Below the pieces are notes generated by a model that saw only the letters and a list, made by a program, of their open reading frames with translations, was not told the DNA's origin and did no database searches. A program made the translations under genes and the position numbers. From Actinomycetota bacterium (lineage in GTDB: Bacteria; Actinomycetota; Acidimicrobiia; Acidimicrobiales; AC-14), in NCBI GenBank assembly GCA_040754375.1, contig JBFMCT010000003.1, positions 62,001 to 126,000 on the forward strand: DNA of 64,000 nucleotides, in the 5' to 3' direction. Within the stretch, counting starts at the first letter, position 1, and each line of letters begins with the position of its first letter. Shown piece by piece: positions 38,808 to 48,240 of this stretch.

Positions 38808-39956
38808 CTATCCCAGGTACGTCCGGGGCACCCGGGGACCGATACCGCAGAGCACGTCGTAGGCGATGGTCCCCACCCTCTCGGCCCACTCCCACGGGCC
38901 GATGCTCTCCCCGCCCTGTGCGCCGAGCAGGACCACGTCGTCGCCCGGCCGCACCCCGCGGTCGTCGCCGCAGTCGACCAGCACCTGGTCCATGGTCACC
39001 GCCCCCGCGATCGGTCGGCGGCGGCCCCCGATGAGCACCTCGCCCCCGGTTACCCCCAGCCGCCAGGGCACGCCGTCGGCGTAACCGATCGGCACGGTGG
39101 CCACGGTCGCGGTGTGGGCCGGCCGGTACCGCAGCCCGTAGGAGATGCCCTCGTTGGGGGCCACCTCCTTCACCTGGGACACGCGCGCCCGCAGGCTCAG
39201 CACGGGCCGCAGGCCGAGGGCGGGGGCCAGCACCGGGCTCGGGGCCTGCCCGTAGATGGTGATCCCGCAGCGGACCATGTCGTGGTGGCCCTCGGGCCGG
39301 GTGAGCATGGCCGCCGAGTTGCAGGCGTGCACGAGGCGAGGGCGCCCGGCGACCTCCGAGAGCTCGTCCAGGGTGGCCGCGAACCGCCCGAGCTGCTCGG
39401 AGGTGAACGGGTTGTCGGGGGCGTCGGCCGTGGCCAGGTGGGTCCACAGGCCCTCCAGGTCGAGCTCGGGCCGGTCCCGCACGGCCAGTCCCAGCTTGAC
39501 GGCGTCGGCCGGGGCCGCGCCCACCCGGTGCATGCCGGTGTCCACCTTCACGTGGACGGCGAGCGGCCGGCGTTCCTTGCCGGGGGCCGAGGCGGGGCGC
39601 CACCGGGCGGCGGCCGCAGCCAGCGCCTCCAGGCCCTCAGCCGTGTAGACGGTGGGCGTCAGGCCCAGGGCGACGACCTCGTCCATGGCCTCGGGCGGAG
39701 GCTCGGAGAGGAGCAGGACCGGGGCCTCGATGCCGGCGTCGCGGAGCACGGCCCCTTCTTCGACCAGGGCTACGGCCAGCCATGTGGCGCCCGCCTCCAA
39801 GACCGCCTTGGACACCGGCACCGGTCCGTGGCCGTAGGCATGGGCCTTTACCACCGCACACAGGACCGCCGGTCGTGCCTGGGCCGCCAACCGGGCGGTG
39901 TTGTGACGGACCGCCCCGAGGTCGACCTCGGCCCAAACCGGCCGTACGGACGTCAC
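38808..39956 (-). CDS. alr: Alanine racemase
   Basis: 382 residues from GTG 39956, which overlaps the nnr stop as GTGA. PLP-binding Lys37 lies in VVKAHAYGHG; the catalytic Tyr is near GISYGLRYRP; ARVSQVKEV and IPIGYADG-type segment (VPIGYADGVPW) are conserved. Makes D-alanine for peptidoglycan. Part of acpS-nnr-alr. Confidence 0.96.
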   Translation of the reverse strand: MTSVRPVWAEVDLGAVRHNTARLAAQARPAVLCAVVKAHAYGHGPVPVSKAVLEAGATWLAVALVEEGAVLRDAGIEAPVLLLSEPPPEAMDEVVALGLTPTVYTAEGLEALAAAAARWRPASAPGKERRPLAVHVKVDTGMHRVGAAPADAVKLGLAVRDRPELDLEGLWTHLATADAPDNPFTSEQLGRFAATLDELSEVAGRPRLVHACNSAAMLTRPEGHHDMVRCGITIYGQAPSPVLAPALGLRPVLSLRARVSQVKEVAPNEGISYGLRYRPAHTATVATVPIGYADGVPWRLGVTGGEVLIGGRRRPIAGAVTMDQVLVDCGDDRGVRPGDDVVLLGAQGGESIGPWEWAERVGTIAYDVLCGIGPRVPRTYLG

Positions 39957-41443
39957 CGGGTACCTCGGCCGGGATGGCCCGGGGTCGTTGCCGGGGCGGG
40001 CCGCTCGGAGACCGCACCCCGGACGGCGGCTGCACCCCGGACGGCGGCATGGGGAGTGGCCGGCCAGGTCGGGGCCGTAACCCCTTCGTCCCCGCCCCGG
40101 TCGGCGGACAACACCGATGGGAGCAGATCGAGCAGGTCGCCGGCCACCAGGCCCCGGGCCGGGCCGAGGCGGGCGGCCGCCCCGTGGGCCCAGGCGGCCA
40201 GGCCGGCGGCCTCCAGGGGCTGGAGACCCTGGGCCAGAAAGGCGCCGATGACCCCGGCCAGCACGTCGCCCGTCCCGGCCGTGGCCAGCCGGGCGTCCCC
40301 GGCGTTGGCCCACAACGACCGGCCGTCGGGGGCGGCGACAATCGTGGTCGAGCCTTTCAGGAGCACGGTCGCACCGGTGCGGCGGGCCAGGTCGGCCACC
40401 GCCCCCAGCCGGTCGGGGCCGGGGGCCGAACCCGTCATCCTCCGGAACTCGCCCTCGTGGGGCGTGAGTACGGTCCCGTGGCTGCGACCAGACACCACCG
40501 ATCGGGTGGAAGCCACGTCCCCCAGGGCGTAGAGGCCGTCGGCGTCGACCACGACGGGCACGGGGGCTTGGGCGACCAGCTCTCGGGCCGACCGGCCGGC
40601 GTCGTCGGTCCGGCTCAAGCCCGGGCCGACGACGAGCGCTTTGGCGCGGCCCAGGTCGTCGAGTACGGCACCGGCCCACCCGGTGGCGGGCACGGTCCGG
40701 CCCACCACTTCGAGGTAGCGGGGCGCGGGCGGTTCCCCCGGTATGCCCAGCCTCACCGTGCCCGCCCCGGCCCTCAGCGCCGCCCGGGCGCACAGGTGGG
40801 CGGCCCCGGCCATGCCCGGCGACCCGGCCAGCACCCACAGGGCCGTGGCCCACTTGTGGGTGTGGCGCGGCCGGTCGGCCAGCCAGCCCAGCTCGTCCGG
40901 CCCCACCAGCCAGGCCGAGGCCGAGGACACGTCGAGCCCTATGGGAGCCACCTCTACCGTCCCGGCCAGGTCGGGCCCGGCGCCGATGAGCAGGCCCGGC
41001 TTGAGGGCGGCGAAGGTGACGGTGTGGGCGGCCCGCACCGCGCCCTCGCACGCCGTGCCCGTCAGACCGTCCACGCCCGAGGGGATGTCCACGGCCAGCA
41101 CGGGGGACCCGCCGGCGTCAGGCGCTACGTAGTCCCCCCGGAACCCCGTCCCGTAGGCGGCGTCGACGACCAGGTCGGCCCGCACGTCCGCCGGCGCAAC
41201 GGCGGCCTCGTAGATCGCCACCCTCGCCCCCCGGCGGGCCAGCCGGGCGGCGGCCGCTCGCCCGTCGGCCCCGTTGTTGCCCTTGCCCGCGACCACGACC
41301 ACCCGGCGTCCATACCCACCGCCCAGCATCTCCATGGCGGCCCGGGCCACGGCTGCCCCGGCCCGCTCGACGAGCACCCCCACGGGCTCGGGGGCGGCCT
41401 CGTCGATGGCCTGCATCTCCGCGGGCGTGACGATCGGGACCAC
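39953..41443 (-). CDS. nnr: Bifunctional NAD(P)H-hydrate epimerase/dehydratase
   Basis: 496 residues from GTG 41443. The N-terminal YjeF domain (about 1-205) has GKGNNGADGRAAA and VDIPSGVDG; the C-terminal ribokinase-like dehydratase (about 215-480) has TPHEGEFRRM and AGTGDVLAGVIGAFLAQG. Repairs damaged hydrated NADH and NADPH. Sits between acpS (1-base gap) and alr (GTGA overlap), an order common in actinobacteria. The last 40 residues are a Pro/Ala-rich extra with a short repeat (AAVRGA). Confidence 0.95.
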   Translation of the reverse strand: MVPIVTPAEMQAIDEAAPEPVGVLVERAGAAVARAAMEMLGGGYGRRVVVVAGKGNNGADGRAAAARLARRGARVAIYEAAVAPADVRADLVVDAAYGTGFRGDYVAPDAGGSPVLAVDIPSGVDGLTGTACEGAVRAAHTVTFAALKPGLLIGAGPDLAGTVEVAPIGLDVSSASAWLVGPDELGWLADRPRHTHKWATALWVLAGSPGMAGAAHLCARAALRAGAGTVRLGIPGEPPAPRYLEVVGRTVPATGWAGAVLDDLGRAKALVVGPGLSRTDDAGRSARELVAQAPVPVVVDADGLYALGDVASTRSVVSGRSHGTVLTPHEGEFRRMTGSAPGPDRLGAVADLARRTGATVLLKGSTTIVAAPDGRSLWANAGDARLATAGTGDVLAGVIGAFLAQGLQPLEAAGLAAWAHGAAARLGPARGLVAGDLLDLLPSVLSADRGGDEGVTAPTWPATPHAAVRGAAAVRGAVSERPAPATTPGHPGRGTR

Positions 41444-41444
41444 C

Positions 41445-41810
41445 TCAGGTGGCGACGGCCACGGCCTGGGCGACCGAGTCGGTGTGGGTCAGCGACAGGT
41501 GCCAGCGCTCGACTCCGGCCTGGCCGGCCAGGGCCAGGGCGGCTCCCCGCAGCACCAGGCCAGGCGCCCCCGAGGGGGCCGAGACCACCTCCACGTCGTG
41601 GAACCCGAAGGCCCCCAGTCCCACCCCCAGGGCCTTCATGACGGCTTCCTTGGCCGCGAACCGAGCCGCCAGGCGGGGAGCGGGGTCTCGCCAGCGCTGG
41701 CCGTAGGCCAGTTCGCCGTCGGTGAACAGGCGGGCGGCGGCCGACGGGCGGCGCTGCAACAGTTGACGGAACCGTTCCACGTCGACGGCGTCGATCCCGA
41801 TGCCAAGCAC
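41445..41810 (-). CDS. acpS: Holo-[acyl-carrier-protein] synthase
   Basis: 121 residues from GTG 41810 (VLGIGIDAVDVERF). Mg2+-binding Asp7 and the Glu of FAAKEAVMKALG are present. Transfers 4'-phosphopantetheine to ACP. Follows glmM by 43 bases. Confidence 0.95.
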   Translation of the reverse strand: MLGIGIDAVDVERFRQLLQRRPSAAARLFTDGELAYGQRWRDPAPRLAARFAAKEAVMKALGVGLGAFGFHDVEVVSAPSGAPGLVLRGAALALAGQAGVERWHLSLTHTDSVAQAVAVAT

Positions 41811-41853
41811 GGACGCCAAGGCTACCGGGGGACCGAGGGCAGCAGGCCGCCGG

Positions 41854-43194
41854 TCAGGGAGCCTCGCCCAGAGCCCGCAGGGCCGCAGCGCACAGCCGGT
41901 CGCACGCCGCCCGGGCCTCGGGGGCCGAGGGCGCCTCCACCATGACCCGCAGGAGGGCCTCGGTGCCGCTGGCCCTGACCAGGACGCGGCCCCGACCGTC
42001 CATGGCCGCCTCGACGGCCCGTACCTCAGCCCACAGGCCGTGGGCGCCGTCGAGGTCACGCGAGGCGACCCTCACGTTGCGCAGCACCTGAGGCCGCCGG
42101 GTCATGACCGAGGCCAGGTCAGCCAGGGACCGCCCTGTCCGCCTGACGGTGTCGAGCACGTGCAGGCCGGTGAGCAGGCCGTCCCCGGTGGTGGCGTGGT
42201 CGCGGAAGATGACGTGGCCCGACTGCTCGCCCCCCAGCGACCAGCCGCCCTCCTCGAGGGCTTCGAGCACGTGGCGGTCGCCCACGGGGGTGTCGACCAC
42301 GGCGATGCCATGGGCGGCCATGGCCTCTCGGAACCCGAGGTTGGCCATGACCGTGACCACGACCGTCGACTCCGAGAGCCGGCCCCGTTCGGCCATGTCC
42401 ACCGCGCACAAAGCGATGATCTGGTCGCCGTCGACCAGTGCTCCGGTGTGGTCGACGGCCAGAACCCGGTCGGCGTCTCCGTCGAAGGCCAGCCCGGCGT
42501 GCGCGCCACGGGCGACGACGGCCGCCTGGAGGTCGGCCGGGTAGGTCGAGCCACACCCGTCGTTGATGTTGCGCCCGTCCGGGGACGCCGACAGCACCTC
42601 GACCTGCGCCCCCAGGCCGGTGAACAGCGCGGGACCGAGCTCGCTGGCCGCGCCGTTCGCACAGTCCACGACCACGTGCAGCCCGTCGAGGCGTCGGCCC
42701 TCTATGGCCCCGGCCAAAGACTCGAGGTAAGGCTGGTGGTCGGTGCGGCTCGAAGTCCGCCCCAGCCCCTCGCCCACCGTGGCCCCCGGGCGGGGCCCGG
42801 CGGCCAGCAACCGGTCGAGCTCGTCCTCGAGGCGGGACTCGGTGGCCGACGCCAGCTTGCGCCCACCGGGAGCGAAGAACTTCACCCCGTTGTCGGGGAA
42901 GGGGTTGTGGGAGGCGGACACCACCGCGGCCGGCAGCCCGTCGGCGGCCGACGCGTAAGCGACCCCCGGGGTGGGCACGACCCCGAGGTCGACTACGTCG
43001 CACCCCTCGGCCATGAGCCCCGAGGCCAGGGCGGCCATGACCAGCGGCCCCGACCACCTCGTGTCCCGCCCGACGAGGAACGGCCCGGGGCCCAGCACCC
43101 GGGCCGCGGCCCGGCCCAGGGCCACGAGCAGTTCGGGCGTCAGGTCGACGTTGGCGACGCCCCGGACACCGTCGGTGCCGAACCGGAGGGTCAC
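41854..43194 (-). CDS. glmM: Phosphoglucosamine mutase
   Basis: 446 residues from GTG 43194. Starts LRFGTDGVRGVANVDLTPEL; the phosphoserine Ser95 is in VSASHNPFPDNG; metal loop DGDADR; ligand loop GEQSGH; phosphate-binding RASGTEALLRV. Converts GlcN-6-P to GlcN-1-P for UDP-GlcNAc. Follows rpsI by 28 bases. Confidence 0.97.
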   Translation of the reverse strand: MTLRFGTDGVRGVANVDLTPELLVALGRAAARVLGPGPFLVGRDTRWSGPLVMAALASGLMAEGCDVVDLGVVPTPGVAYASAADGLPAAVVSASHNPFPDNGVKFFAPGGRKLASATESRLEDELDRLLAAGPRPGATVGEGLGRTSSRTDHQPYLESLAGAIEGRRLDGLHVVVDCANGAASELGPALFTGLGAQVEVLSASPDGRNINDGCGSTYPADLQAAVVARGAHAGLAFDGDADRVLAVDHTGALVDGDQIIALCAVDMAERGRLSESTVVVTVMANLGFREAMAAHGIAVVDTPVGDRHVLEALEEGGWSLGGEQSGHVIFRDHATTGDGLLTGLHVLDTVRRTGRSLADLASVMTRRPQVLRNVRVASRDLDGAHGLWAEVRAVEAAMDGRGRVLVRASGTEALLRVMVEAPSAPEARAACDRLCAAALRALGEAP

Positions 43195-43222
43195 CCTGGG
43201 GGCCGGACCGTGACCGGCGCGG

Positions 43223-43615
43223 TCAGCGCTTGGAGTACTGGGGAGCCTTGCGGGCCTTCTTCAGGCCGTACTTCTTCGACTCCTTCTCGCGGGCGTCGCG
43301 AGTGAGGAACCCGCCCTTTTTGAGCTGGGGGCGCAACTCGGCGTCGAGCTCGACCAGGCCCCGGGCGATCCCCAGGCGAAGGGCCCCGGCCTGGCCCGAC
43401 ACACCGCCGCCGTCGATGGTGGCGTCGACGTCGTAGACCTCGTTGGTCGAGGTGGTCCGCAGCGGCTCGGTCACGATCATGCGGTGGGTCTCGGTCGGGA
43501 AGTAGTCGGTGATCGGCCGCTTGTTGACGGTGATGTTGCCGGCGCCGGGGCGGAGGCGCACCCGGGCCACCGCCTGCTTGCGGCGCCCGGTCGTCTGGCA
43601 GAGAGGCTTGGGCAT
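43223..43615 (-). CDS. rpsI: 30S ribosomal protein S9
   Basis: 130 residues, ending with the universally conserved SKR tail ([12 protein letters not shown]) that contacts P-site tRNA. Start [20 protein letters not shown]. Follows rplM by 15 bases. Confidence 0.98.
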   Translation of the reverse strand: MPKPLCQTTGRRKQAVARVRLRPGAGNITVNKRPITDYFPTETHRMIVTEPLRTTSTNEVYDVDATIDGGGVSGQAGALRLGIARGLVELDAELRPQLKKGGFLTRDAREKESKKYGLKKARKAPQYSKR

Positions 43616-43630
43616 GTCTTGTTCGTCCTT

Positions 43631-44080
43631 CTACGACCGGGCCCGGGCATGGGCGATTTCGAGGGGCTGGGGGAGCTGGGCGGCGTGGGGGTGCTCCGCG
43701 CCCTTGTAGACCTTGAGCTTGCGGATCATCTGGCGCCCCAGGGGGCCCTTGGGCAGCATGCCCTTGACGGCCCGGCGGATGGCCTCCTCGGGGTCGTTGG
43801 CCAGGATGTCGACGTAGCCCCGGCGCTTGAGCCCGCCCGGGTAGCCGGAGTGGCGGATGGCCTCTTTCTTCTCTGCCTTGCCCGACGTGAGCACGACCTT
43901 GGCCGCGTTCACCACGATGACGTGGTCGCCGGTGTCGATGTGGCGGGCGAAGATGGGCTTGTGCTTGCCCCGCAGCAGCTTGGCCACCTCGGTGGACAGG
44001 CGGCCCAGCACCAGGCCGTCGGCGTCGACGACGTGCCAGGCGCGCTGGATGTCGGCAGGTTTTGGCGAGTAGGTACGCAC
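43631..44080 (-). CDS. rplM: 50S ribosomal protein L13
   Basis: 149 residues. Starts [38 protein letters not shown] and the [12 protein letters not shown] loop are diagnostic. Usually follows truA directly in this phylum; here about 8 kb of accessory DNA intervene. Divergent from ilvA with 56 bases. Confidence 0.98.
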   Translation of the reverse strand: MRTYSPKPADIQRAWHVVDADGLVLGRLSTEVAKLLRGKHKPIFARHIDTGDHVIVVNAAKVVLTSGKAEKKEAIRHSGYPGGLKRRGYVDILANDPEEAIRRAVKGMLPKGPLGRQMIRKLKVYKGAEHPHAAQLPQPLEIAHARARS

Positions 44081-44136
44081 GCGTGCTCCTCTTGTCGGCG
44101 GCGTGCCAACGGCGAGAGTCTACCGTGCGTTACGGC

Positions 44137-45339
44137 ATGATCACAGTGGCCGACCTGACTGAGGCCCGGGAGCGGGTGAAGGGGGCCGTCCGGCCCACCC
44201 CGCTCGACCGCTCCGACACGTTCAGCCGCATGTTCGGACGGCCGGTGGCGCTCAAACCCGAGCACACCCAGCGTACCGGCTCGTTCAAGATCAGAGGCGC
44301 CACCAACCGCATCTCCCGCCTCGCCCCGGGCACCGAGGTGGTGGCCGCGTCGGCCGGCAACCACGCCCAGGGAGTGGCCCTGGCGGCGACGCGGGCGGGG
44401 CTGGCATCGACGATCTTCATGCCCCGGGGGGCGGCGCTACCCAAGGTGGAGGCGACCGCCAACTACGGGGCCTCGGTGCAGCTGGGCGGCGACACGGTCG
44501 ACGACGCCATCGAGGCGGCCCGGGCCTACGTGGCCAGCCGGCCCGGAGCAGTGTTCGTCCCGCCTTTCGACGACCCCCTCGTCATCGCCGGCCAGGGAAC
44601 GATCGGCCTCGAACTGGTCGAGGAGGCCCCCGACGCCGAGGTGGTGCTGGTCCCCGTGGGCGGGGGCGGGTTGGTCTCGGGTATCGCCGCCGCCCTCGCC
44701 TTGGCCGGCGGGCGCCGTGCCCGGGTGGTCGGGGTCGAGGCCGAGGGGGCGGCGTCGCTGGTGGCCTCACTGGCCGCCGGCCGGTGCGTGGCCGTCCCCA
44801 CGGTGACGACGATGGCCGACGGCATCGCCATCAAGTCCCCCTCGCCACTCACCCTGGCCCACGTGCAGGCCTACGTCGACGACGTTGTGACCGTCTCCGA
44901 GGACGACATCAGCCAGGCCGTGGTGCTCCTGCTCGAACGGGCCAAGGCGGTCGTCGAACCGGCCGGTGCCGTGGGCCTGGCGGCCCTGCTGGCCGGCAAG
45001 GTCGGGGGCAGCGGGTTGGCCGTGGCCGTCCTCTCGGGTGGCAACGTCGACCCGTTCCTGCTGATGCAGCTCGTCAACCGGGGGCTCTCGGCGGCAGGCC
45101 GGTTCCTCGTGCTGCGGGTGCTGCTCCACGACCGGCCCGGGGCCCTGGCCGCCCTCACCGCCGCCGTTGCCCGCCTCGGCCTCAACGTCCTCGCAGTCGA
45201 GCACCACCGGGCCGGCCTGGTCCTCCCCGTGGCCGACGTCGAGGTCGTGCTCACCCTCGAGACCCGCGACCCCGACCACCGTGACGAGGTCGTCACCGCC
45301 CTACGAACCGCCGGCTACCAGGTCGACCTCGTCGGCTGA
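44137..45339 (+). CDS. ilvA: Threonine ammonia-lyase (dehydratase) with C-terminal ACT domain
   Basis: 400 residues from ATG 44137 (GTG 44125 is possible). PLP Lys51 in RTGSFKIRGA; the phosphate-binding loop VGGGGLVSG; catalytic core to about 320, then an ACT domain (RFLVLRVLLHDRPGALAALT) that may bind isoleucine or valine. At this length it resembles the shorter TdcB/IlvA form. Its last 280 bases recur as a fragment at 49928-50220. Located between rplM and the accessory island. Confidence 0.93.
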   Translation: MITVADLTEARERVKGAVRPTPLDRSDTFSRMFGRPVALKPEHTQRTGSFKIRGATNRISRLAPGTEVVAASAGNHAQGVALAATRAGLASTIFMPRGAALPKVEATANYGASVQLGGDTVDDAIEAARAYVASRPGAVFVPPFDDPLVIAGQGTIGLELVEEAPDAEVVLVPVGGGGLVSGIAAALALAGGRRARVVGVEAEGAASLVASLAAGRCVAVPTVTTMADGIAIKSPSPLTLAHVQAYVDDVVTVSEDDISQAVVLLLERAKAVVEPAGAVGLAALLAGKVGGSGLAVAVLSGGNVDPFLLMQLVNRGLSAAGRFLVLRVLLHDRPGALAALTAAVARLGLNVLAVEHHRAGLVLPVADVEVVLTLETRDPDHRDEVVTALRTAGYQVDLVG

Positions 45340-45358
45340 TGCCCTCCCCCAATGTCAT

Positions 45359-45395
45359 TGAGTAAAAGTGAACCTCTCCGGTACATTTTTACTCA
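45359..45395. terminator. AT-rich long hairpin after ilvA
   Basis: Arms 45359-45374 and 45380-45395 pair over 16 positions with one mismatch and one G-T, around a 5-base loop. Placed between convergent ilvA (stop 45339) and the Uma2 gene (stop 45411), so a bidirectional terminator is the simplest reading. Its low GC is unusual here and it could instead mark a mobile-element end. Confidence 0.6.
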
Positions 45396-45410
45396 CTCCC
45401 AGCGGCCCGC

Positions 45411-45920
45411 CTACGGCCAGGGCAAGGCCTGGGAGATCTCCTTGGCGGAAACCGCGAGCAAGGTCGACCCCGCTGAAGTGACCAGGTGCTGCCCGTCGCT
45501 CACGTAACACTCGACCGTCCGCTTCGTGGGGTCCACCACGATCAGCTCGGTGGCTCGCCTGGCATAGAAGGCGAACTTGTCGTAGGTCTCGTCGTCGGGC
45601 GAGACGATCTCGATGACTACGGCCACCGTTGGCACCCACGTGCCCGTCGGCCGCTCCAGGTGATAGCCGCCGTCGGGTACGCGATAGTCGTTGGGCTGGC
45701 CCAGGTTGAACGCTGACGTGCCGACCAGCCCGGCTGCTTTGGCCCGCGGGCCGAGGAACAGGGCGAGGGCGTGGTCGAGAACGGCGAGCGGTCCCCCCGG
45801 CCCTGGCGCCATGTGGTAATCGCCCTCCCAGATCTCGTCGTAGCGGTCGATCCCCAACGCGTGGCGGCGGGCGATGATCGCCTCCACATCCGGGTTCGAC
45901 CCGATCACGACCGTCCTCAT
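45411..45920 (-). CDS. Uma2-family PD-(D/E)XK nuclease-fold protein
   Basis: 169 residues from ATG 45920 (MRTVVIGSNPDVEAIIARRH). WEGDYHMAPGPGG, VAVVIEIVSPDDETYDKFAFYA and ELIVVDPTKRTVECY are characteristic. The nuclease-fold Glu and Lys are present; cellular role unknown. Convergent with ilvA. Occupies copy 1 of the duplicated segment only. Confidence 0.85.
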   Translation of the reverse strand: MRTVVIGSNPDVEAIIARRHALGIDRYDEIWEGDYHMAPGPGGPLAVLDHALALFLGPRAKAAGLVGTSAFNLGQPNDYRVPDGGYHLERPTGTWVPTVAVVIEIVSPDDETYDKFAFYARRATELIVVDPTKRTVECYVSDGQHLVTSAGSTLLAVSAKEISQALPWP

Positions 45921-46428
45921 CAGTCCCGATGGTACCGAGGCCACCGACCTCACCAGTCATTCCTGAAGGAGCGCCCCAAGTCAAGAGGCGCGGACTCGAA
46001 GAGTTCGCACCTCTGCCCCCGGAGGGCGCCGGTTCAGCACCGAGTTCGCCCTTGAGGTGCGCGCCAAGCAGCCCCCGGTCGGGGGCAGTTGTGATGAAAA
46101 GGGCGGTCAAGGCCGGCCGTAGGCCGCCCGCAGGGGAAGCCTTGACGGCCCGGTCATGCGCCCGGGGACAATGGATGTCGAAGCCCCCCAGGGCTTCGTG
46201 CTCGCCCTTTCCCTTTCAGGTCAGGGACGCGTTGCGGATCTGCTCCAGTGACCAGGCAGGCTGGTAGGGGGCACCGCCGGCGGGAACCGCTTGCCGGTCA
46301 TTCCTTCGCCGCGCGGAGCGGCATGGAGATCTTCGACCGCAGCGAGGGAGGGCTCAATCAGACGCTCGGCCTCGCCCGCAGGGGGCCATGACTGGTAGCG
46401 AGCTCGCCCCCGGGCTGCGCCCGGTCCC
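45921..46428. other. Non-coding stretch of about 500 bases with several stem-loops
   Basis: I see no gene. There are short hairpins: 46071-46076 with 46081-46086, 46179-46186 with 46191-46198, and an inverted repeat of GTCAAGGC and GCCTTGAC around 46107-46148. It lies just downstream of the IS110-type transposase remnant and may include that element's end. Confidence 0.5.
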
Positions 46429-47440
46429 TCACCCCTCGCCGGCGGCCAGGCAACGGATCTCTCCGTCGCGCAGGCCGAAGTAGACGAGGGCGAGAAGCTT
46501 GCGTGCCGCCGCCACGATCCCGACCTTGCGGCCTCGCCGCCCGGCGATGCGCCGGTAGTCGGCCTGGAGCTTGGTGCCGCCCCGCTGGCGCTGGACGGCC
46601 TCGACGGCGGCCCAGCGCACCAGGCGGCTGCCCTGCTTTGTGATGTGGCCCCGCTGCACGGTCGTGTCCGACTCGCGGTGGCGCGGGGTGAGGCCGGCCC
46701 ACGACGACAGCTTGTCGGGGCCGTCGAAGCGCCCGACGTCGCCGATCTCGGCCACGAACACCGACCCCAGCACGGGCCCCACGCCGGGGATGCGCTGGAT
46801 GGCCCGGTAGCCGTCGTGGCCGCCCAGGGCGGCGGCCACCTCGCGGTCCAACATGGCCACCTCCCGGTCGTAGAGCTCGATCAGGTCCCGCAATGACTCG
46901 ACCCGCACGGTGTAGGCCCGGGCCAGGGGGACGGTGTCCAGCAGCGCCCGGCCGGCGACGCCGAACAGGTCGCTCATCGGGACGGCCACGCCCTCTTTGG
47001 CCAGCACGGCGTGGACCTGGGACTTGAGGCCCGAGCGCAGCGCCACCAGCTTGGCCCGGTAGCGCACCAGCTCCCGCAGCTCCCGCAGCTCGGGTGGGGC
47101 GACCCAGGCCTCCGCCAGCCGGCCGAGGCGGAGCAGGTCCACCAGGTCGGTGGCGTCCCGCTCGTCGTTCTTCACCCGCCGGTTGCCCCAGTTGTTGCCG
47201 AGGGGGTGGGCGAGGTGGACGTTGGCGCCCGCCTCGCCCAGCAGGTCGGCCAGCCAGTACCAGCCGTAGGTGGCCTCAAGCACGACCTCGGGGTCGGGGC
47301 CGGCCTTGGCCTGCTCGGCGGCCAGGGCCAGGTGGGTCGTTGGTGATGCGCACCGTCTCCAGCGTCTCGCCCGCCGGCGTGCGGCGCACGATCGCGCTGC
47401 GGCGGCGGTGCAGGTCGATGCCGACGTACTGTCGTTCCAT
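46429..47440 (-). pseudogene. IS110-family transposase, frameshifted
   Basis: The true start is ATG 47440 with ribosome binding site GGGAGGAA. The first segment MERQYVGIDLHRRRSAIVRR holds the first catalytic Asp of the DEDD (RuvC-like) domain. Near 47338 a one-base excess (a CCC run) moves the frame; the rest continues in another frame as HLALAAEQAKAGPDPEVVLE, with KNDERDATDLVDLLRLGR, then the C-terminal transposase domain (IPGVGPVLGSVFVAEIGDVG; LSSWAGLTPRHRESD). Full length would be about 337 residues. Element boundaries cannot be seen: this family lacks terminal inverted repeats. Confidence 0.85.
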
Positions 47441-47640
47441 CGGGGCCTTCCTCCCTTGTTCGGGGGTTGTGGAAGACCCGAGTGTCGCGACACTCACCTG
47501 CTCGGGGCGAGCGGACGCCCCGTCCTTCTTCTTCGCCGCGGACTTCGTGGCCATCCGACCGACTCCTCGATGTCCGGCGTCCGGCCGGTCGTATTCAACC
47601 GGGCCGTCACGCGAGGGCGACGCTGCGCTCCTTCATGGCA
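47441..47640. other. Upstream non-coding flank of the IS110-type transposase
   Basis: About 200 bases without a supported gene between the transposase start and the end of the gene at 47641. In the IS110 group the non-coding end next to the recombinase start encodes a bridge RNA; a structured RNA could lie here, but I cannot identify it by eye. Confidence 0.35.
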
Positions 47641-48240
47641 TCAAGCTCTGAGCGGGGGGAGGGCCACCACGAGGTCGGGCATCTCCTGCGCGAGGTACTC
47701 TGCGTTCCTGGCCTCCAGGTAGCCCCGGCGGAAGAGCATGACCGTCCCGAGCCGCAGCTCGCCCAGCTCAACGCCGTCCTCCTCGCTCTGCAGGTCAGTC
47801 CAAAGGACAAGGCCGAGCTCGTGGAAGTAGATACTGTCGTCCGGTGTCGGCGTAGAGTCGTCGTCCGGCCGGCAGGCATAGACAAGGTCCTCGATGGGCC
47901 CGGTAGGACCCCACGGCTGGTAGCCGGCCTCCACCAAGCACTCGGCCGCCGAACGCATCGTCGGACCATTCAGCCGGCAGTCCCCGACGACCGGCGGGTA
48001 CTCGGTAGCCCCTATGAACTCTATGGCTTCACACCACCAAGCCGGACTAGAGAACTCGAGCAGGACGGGGAACCCCCCTTCGAACAAGCAAGTGCGAGTC
48101 ATAGTCTTGTCCGTCGCGCTCCGTCGAAGGACGTGGGCCGATAGGCGGCGGTCGATCTCATCGATGGTGTCGCCGAACCTGACCCAGCCGACGGCGGGGA
48201 TCTGGATACCTTCGAAAGGAACAGCCGGGTAACCCGTCAC
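47641..48240 (-). CDS. Unrecognised cytoplasmic protein, copy 1 of a duplicated pair
   Basis: 199 residues from GTG 48240, which overlaps the stop of the secreted-protein gene as GTGA. Contains VPFEGIQIPAVGWVRFGDTI, GDCRLNGPTMRSAAECLVEA, GYQPWGPTGPIEDLVYACRP and an acidic DDDSTPTPDDS stretch. No signal peptide or known domain. It is paralogous to 51070-51672: the C-terminal 110 residues are nearly identical and residues about 38-80 diverged. The coupling suggests that it works with, or counters, the secreted protein. Confidence 0.65.
   Translation of the reverse strand: MTGYPAVPFEGIQIPAVGWVRFGDTIDEIDRRLSAHVLRRSATDKTMTRTCLFEGGFPVLLEFSSPAWWCEAIEFIGATEYPPVVGDCRLNGPTMRSAAECLVEAGYQPWGPTGPIEDLVYACRPDDDSTPTPDDSIYFHELGLVLWTDLQSEEDGVELGELRLGTVMLFRRGYLEARNAEYLAQEMPDLVVALPPLRA

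Noticed and set aside
38808-41051. A 747-codon frame extending alr upstream through nnr
   Set aside because: The upstream part is out-of-frame shadow of nnr; the real start is GTG 39956 with a GTGA overlap.
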